A stretch of 18,648 nucleotides of DNA, from contig JAVXFZ010000051.1 of NCBI GenBank assembly GCA_036657595.1, forward strand, positions 1 through 18,648, given 5' to 3'. This stretch comes from Odoribacter sp036657595 (GTDB lineage: Bacteria > Bacteroidota > Bacteroidia > Bacteroidales > Marinifilaceae). This document shows, one piece after another, positions 15,318-18,648 of the stretch. The notes beneath the pieces were generated by a model. That model ran no database searches. It saw only the letters and a list, made by a program, of their open reading frames with translations, and was not told where the DNA came from. Made by a program: the position numbers and the translations under genes. Position 1 is the stretch's first letter. Each line of letters begins with the position of its first letter.

Positions 15318-17012
15318 ATGGATTACGGATTTTTCGACTTCCTAAAATTGATCGGCTCGCTCGGTGTCTTTCTCTATGGAATGAAATTAATGAGCGAAGC
15401 GCTACAAAAAGTGGCAGGTTCTAAAATGAGAAACATCCTATCGGCGATGACCTCAAACCGTTTCAAAGGAGTGATTACCGGAGTTCTGATCACGAGCATC
15501 ATACAAAGTAGTTCCGCTACGACGGTGATGGTGGTCAGTTTTGTGAATGCCGGGTTGCTCAACTTATTAGAATCTATCGGGGTGATTATGGGTGCCAACG
15601 TCGGTACGACGGTGACCGCTTGGCTGATCTCTATCCTCGGATTTAAAATCAGTATGGCAGAAATATCCTTGCCGATGATCGGACTTTGTCTGCCGCTGTT
15701 GTTTTCAAACAAACGGTCGCGCAAAAGCTGGGGAGAACTGATTATAGGCTTCGGGCTGTTGTTTATCGGTTTGGAGTTTTTAAAAGATTCAATGCCTAAT
15801 CTTCAGGAAAATCCGGAGATTTTCACCTTTCTGCAAAATTATGCCGATATGGGCTATGCTTCCTATATCCTCTTTATGCTGATCGGTACGGTTTTGACGA
15901 TCCTCATTCAGTCGTCGTCGGCGACAATGGCTCTGACGCTCGTAATGTGCGCCAACGGCTGGATCAGCTATCCCATCGCCGCTTCGATGGTGTTGGGCGA
16001 AAATATCGGGACAACGGTCACCGCCAACCTCGCGGCAATGGTCGCCAATACGACCGCCAAACGGGCGGCGTTGGCTCATTTGGTGTTCAACGTTTTCGGC
16101 GTGACTTGGGTGTTATCCATTTTCCCTATTTTCTTGGGATGGATTGAAGAGCTCAGTGTGTTTATGGGCATCGGTAATCCGACCACCAGTATTGAAGCCG
16201 TCCCAATGGCTTTGTCTTTGTTTCATACGATGTTCAATATTATCAATGTATTGATTCTGATTTGGTTCACGAAGCTGATTGCCCACCTCGTGACAAAATT
16301 AATCCCTCTGAAAGAAACAGCAGAGGACGCGTTTACACTGAAACATATCAAGATTGGTCTGCTATCGACACCGGACGCTTCGTTGTTTCAAGCAAAACAA
16401 GAAATTGCGTGGTATGCCAAAAATACCCGTGATATGTTTCATAAGGTGACGGAATGCCTCGAATTGCCGGCGAAAGATTTTGAAAAACCATTCAGCCATT
16501 TAGTGAATATGGAAGACGAAAGCGATAAAGTGGAAGTGGAAATTGCCGATTATCTGACGAAAGTGTCGGAATCGAAACTCTCGACCGAAAACTCCCAGCG
16601 TATCCGGGCGATGTTTAAGATTGTATCGGAAATCGAAAGTGTCGCCGATTCGTCGCTGAATGTTACGAAAGCTCTGAACAGAAGGAATGAACAAAATGTA
16701 CATTTCTCGGAAGAATTGACGAATAAGTTGAAACAGATGTTCGCTCTGGTGGAGGATTCGCTGAATGTGATGTGTGTGAATCTTTCGATGGAATATCGGG
16801 AAGTGAACGCCAAAAAGTCGTATGAAGTGGAACAGGCGATCAATAACTATCGGACGATCCTGAAACAGGAACACCTGATCGCCATTGAAGAAAAACGATA
16901 TGATTATCCGACCGGGATCCTGTACAACGATATGTTCTCTGAATGTGAACGCATCGGCGATTATGCCATTAATGTCACCCAGGCACTGAAGGAAATCGGA
17001 CACGATGAATAG
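15318..17012 (+). CDS. Na+/phosphate cotransporter family protein with PhoU-like C-terminus
   Basis: 564 residues, inner-membrane. The N-terminal half (1-330) has about eight hydrophobic segments and the internal repeat of the PNaS family: QSSSATT (63-69) with GANVGTTVTA (92-101), repeated as QSSSAT (198-203) with GENIGTTVTA (227-236). These motifs form the substrate and sodium pathway. The C-terminal part (about 345-560) is soluble and helical with PhoU-like signatures, notably ESVADSSLNV and CERIGDYAINV, and probably regulates transport. The protein should couple sodium entry to uptake or export of inorganic phosphate. The ATG lies in an A-rich context with no Shine-Dalgarno, normal for this phylum. 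It is transcribed away from the sigma/SusCD locus and looks functionally unrelated to it. Confidence 0.95.
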   Translation: MDYGFFDFLKLIGSLGVFLYGMKLMSEALQKVAGSKMRNILSAMTSNRFKGVITGVLITSIIQSSSATTVMVVSFVNAGLLNLLESIGVIMGANVGTTVTAWLISILGFKISMAEISLPMIGLCLPLLFSNKRSRKSWGELIIGFGLLFIGLEFLKDSMPNLQENPEIFTFLQNYADMGYASYILFMLIGTVLTILIQSSSATMALTLVMCANGWISYPIAASMVLGENIGTTVTANLAAMVANTTAKRAALAHLVFNVFGVTWVLSIFPIFLGWIEELSVFMGIGNPTTSIEAVPMALSLFHTMFNIINVLILIWFTKLIAHLVTKLIPLKETAEDAFTLKHIKIGLLSTPDASLFQAKQEIAWYAKNTRDMFHKVTECLELPAKDFEKPFSHLVNMEDESDKVEVEIADYLTKVSESKLSTENSQRIRAMFKIVSEIESVADSSLNVTKALNRRNEQNVHFSEELTNKLKQMFALVEDSLNVMCVNLSMEYREVNAKKSYEVEQAINNYRTILKQEHLIAIEEKRYDYPTGILYNDMFSECERIGDYAINVTQALKEIGHDE

Positions 17013-17043
17013 ATTGTTTTTTTCACTTTAATGACTACTTTTG
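17013..17043 (+). promoter_or_regulatory. Promoter of the glycyl-tRNA synthetase gene
   Basis: TACTTTTG (17036-17043) is a perfect TAnnTTTG -7 element. Exactly 19 nt upstream is ATTG (17013-17016), three of four bases of the -33 TTTG. The -33 half begins immediately after the stop codon of the transporter gene (17010-17012), so the synthetase gene can be transcribed independently, with a leader of about 16 nt before its ATG at 17066. Confidence 0.6.
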
Positions 17044-17065
17044 ACAAATAATAAATAGAGATATA

Positions 17066-18619
17066 ATGGCACAGGAAGATGTATTTAAAAAAATCGTGGC
17101 TCACTGTAAAGAATATGGTTATGTATTCCCGTCATCAGATATTTACGACGGCTTAGGAGCTGTATACGACTATGGGCAATATGGCGTAGAATTAAAAAAT
17201 AATATCAAAAGATATTGGTGGGAATCTATGGTGCGTCTGCACGAGAATATCGTCGGTCTTGATTCTGCCATTTTTATGCATCCGACCATTTGGAAGGCTT
17301 CCGGACACGTGGATGCTTTTAATGATCCGTTGATTGATAATAAAGATTCGAAAAAAAGATACCGCGCCGACGTTTTGATTGAAGATCAGATAGCCAAATA
17401 TGACGATAAGATCGAAAAAGACGTTGAAAAAGCCCGGAAGAAGTTCGGCGACAGTTTCAATGAAGAGTTGTTCCGCCAAACCAATCCTCAGGTGGTCGCT
17501 ACGATCGAAAAGCGAGAAGCCCTCCACGAACGGATGGCAAAAGCGTTGAACGACAATGACCTGAATGAAGTGCGCCAGATCATCGTGGATCACAATATTG
17601 TATGTCCCGTATCGGGCACCTGCAATTGGACGGAAGTGCGGCAATTTAATTTGATGTTTGCCACCGATATGGGGTCAACTGCAGAAGGTTCGAGTAAAAT
17701 ATACCTCCGCCCGGAAACCGCACAGGGCATTTTTGTTAATTTTTTGAACGTTCAGAAGACCGGACGGATGAAGCTTCCCTTCGGTATTGCTCAAATCGGT
17801 AAAGCGTTCCGAAATGAGATCGTCGCCCGTCAGTTTATTTTCCGTATGCGCGAATTTGAACAAATGGAGATGCAATTTTTCGTACGCCCCGGCTCAGAAT
17901 TGGAATGGTTCAAGCAATGGAAAACGACCCGTATGAAGTGGCATCAATTGCTTGGCTTCGGTGAAAATAATTATCGTTTCCACGACCACGAAAAATTGGC
18001 TCATTATGCCAATGCCGCTACGGACATTGAGTTTCGATTTCCATTCGGATTTAAAGAGGTGGAAGGGATCCACTCCCGCACGGACTTTGACCTTTCGCAA
18101 CACCAGAAATTCTCCGGTAAGAAGATGCAGTATTTCGATACCGAACTGAATGAATCGTACGTCCCATACGTGGTTGAAACCTCGATCGGTGTAGACCGTA
18201 TGTTCCTGCAAATCATATCCGCCGCCTACTGTGAGGAGGATCTGAGTAAGGACGGGAAGCAAGATTCGCGGGTGGTGCTTCGTCTGCCGGCAGCCTTAGC
18301 GCCTGTGAAAATGAGCGTGATGCCGCTGATTAAGAAAGACGGACTACCTGAAAAAGCACAGGAAATTATGGATCTGCTGAAATATGATTTCAATTGTCAA
18401 TACGATGAAAAGGACTCTATCGGAAAACGTTACCGCCGTCAAGATGCTATCGGTACGCCTTTCTGTATAACGATAGATCATCAAACGCTTGAGGACAATG
18501 CGGTGACAATCCGTGACCGCGATACAATGGCACAGGAACGCGTGGCTATTGATCAATTGCTCGGTATCCTGAAAGAAAAATGCGATATGCGCACGTTGTT
18601 GAAACAATTGAGCGTTTAG
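17066..18619 (+). CDS. glyQS: Glycyl-tRNA synthetase, dimeric (alpha2) class II type
   Basis: 517 residues, cytoplasmic; charges tRNA-Gly with glycine using ATP. The N-terminus (VFPSSDIYDGLGAVYDYGQYG, 20-40) with WKASGHVDAFNDPL (76-89) is diagnostic of the single-chain eukaryote-like GlyRS, not the alpha2beta2 form. The catalytic core shows RPETAQGIFVNF (215-226), motif 2 beginning FRNEIVARQFIFRMREFEQMEMQFF (248-272), and motif 3 ETSIGVDRMFL (371-381) with the ATP-binding R378. The anticodon-binding domain covers about 405-517 (APVKMSVMPL...YDEKDSIGKRYRRQDAIGTPFCI). An insertion after residue 90 contains a charged, coiled-coil-like stretch (110-170), normal for Bacteroidetes members. No truncation or missing motif was seen. 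It has its own promoter and follows the transporter gene by 53 bp. Confidence 0.98.
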   Translation: MAQEDVFKKIVAHCKEYGYVFPSSDIYDGLGAVYDYGQYGVELKNNIKRYWWESMVRLHENIVGLDSAIFMHPTIWKASGHVDAFNDPLIDNKDSKKRYRADVLIEDQIAKYDDKIEKDVEKARKKFGDSFNEELFRQTNPQVVATIEKREALHERMAKALNDNDLNEVRQIIVDHNIVCPVSGTCNWTEVRQFNLMFATDMGSTAEGSSKIYLRPETAQGIFVNFLNVQKTGRMKLPFGIAQIGKAFRNEIVARQFIFRMREFEQMEMQFFVRPGSELEWFKQWKTTRMKWHQLLGFGENNYRFHDHEKLAHYANAATDIEFRFPFGFKEVEGIHSRTDFDLSQHQKFSGKKMQYFDTELNESYVPYVVETSIGVDRMFLQIISAAYCEEDLSKDGKQDSRVVLRLPAALAPVKMSVMPLIKKDGLPEKAQEIMDLLKYDFNCQYDEKDSIGKRYRRQDAIGTPFCITIDHQTLEDNAVTIRDRDTMAQERVAIDQLLGILKEKCDMRTLLKQLSV

Positions 18620-18648
18620 GTGTTAAATTAACGCAAAGATAATGAAGA

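Noticed and set aside
18642..18648. Start of a further gene at the right edge (ATGAAGA)
   Set aside because: Only seven bases remain in the window, too few to support a call.

Overview
The window looks like a chromosomal piece of a gut-type Bacteroidota, order Bacteroidales. The evidence is a SusC/SusD pair, a FecR-type anti-sigma factor next to an ECF sigma factor, several signal-peptidase-II lipoproteins with acidic residues after the lipidated Cys, BACON and FISUMP domains, A-rich start contexts mostly without a clear Shine-Dalgarno, and promoter-like TTTG / TAnnTTTG elements. An SusC with an N-terminal STN domain inside a FecI/FecR-type locus would suit the Odoribacter/Butyricimonas branch, but that placement is a guess.

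Minus strand, about 26 to 14806: one sigma-controlled envelope locus. In transcription order it holds an ECF sigma factor, a FecR/DUF4974 anti-sigma factor, an STN-domain SusC TonB-dependent transporter, a SusD lipoprotein, a divergent fasciclin-like lipoprotein, a small lipoprotein, an exported thioredoxin-fold protein with a long C-terminal extension, a two-domain M16 metallopeptidase of PqqL/FusC-like size, a lipoprotein with two BACON-like domains and a FISUMP domain, and a last AT-rich lipoprotein with a short hexapeptide repeat. From susC onward the gaps are 43 bp or less, with one 13-bp overlap, so this is probably one operon. It ends at a weak terminator at the left edge. No carbohydrate-active enzyme is present. 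The only hydrolase is a peptidase, so the substrate is more likely a peptide or small protein than a glycan (inference).

About 14807 to 15317: a roughly 510-bp divergent intergenic region. It holds a -7-like element for the sigma gene, a doubtful 45-codon ORF, an unusual dyad-symmetric repeat cluster (15054-15168) and a promoter for the rightward genes.

Plus strand, 15318 to 18619: two housekeeping genes, a Na+/phosphate cotransporter family protein with a PhoU-like C-terminal domain and a dimeric-type glycyl-tRNA synthetase. Each has its own Bacteroidetes-type promoter; the glyQS promoter begins right after the stop codon of the transporter gene.

Expected logic of the minus-strand locus, by analogy with FecIRA-type surface signalling: substrate binding at SusC/SusD is passed through the STN domain to FecR, which frees the ECF sigma factor to transcribe the susC operon. 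Imported or surface-bound polypeptide would then be unfolded or reduced and cut by the thioredoxin-like protein and the M16 peptidase. This model is inferred from family knowledge and gene order.
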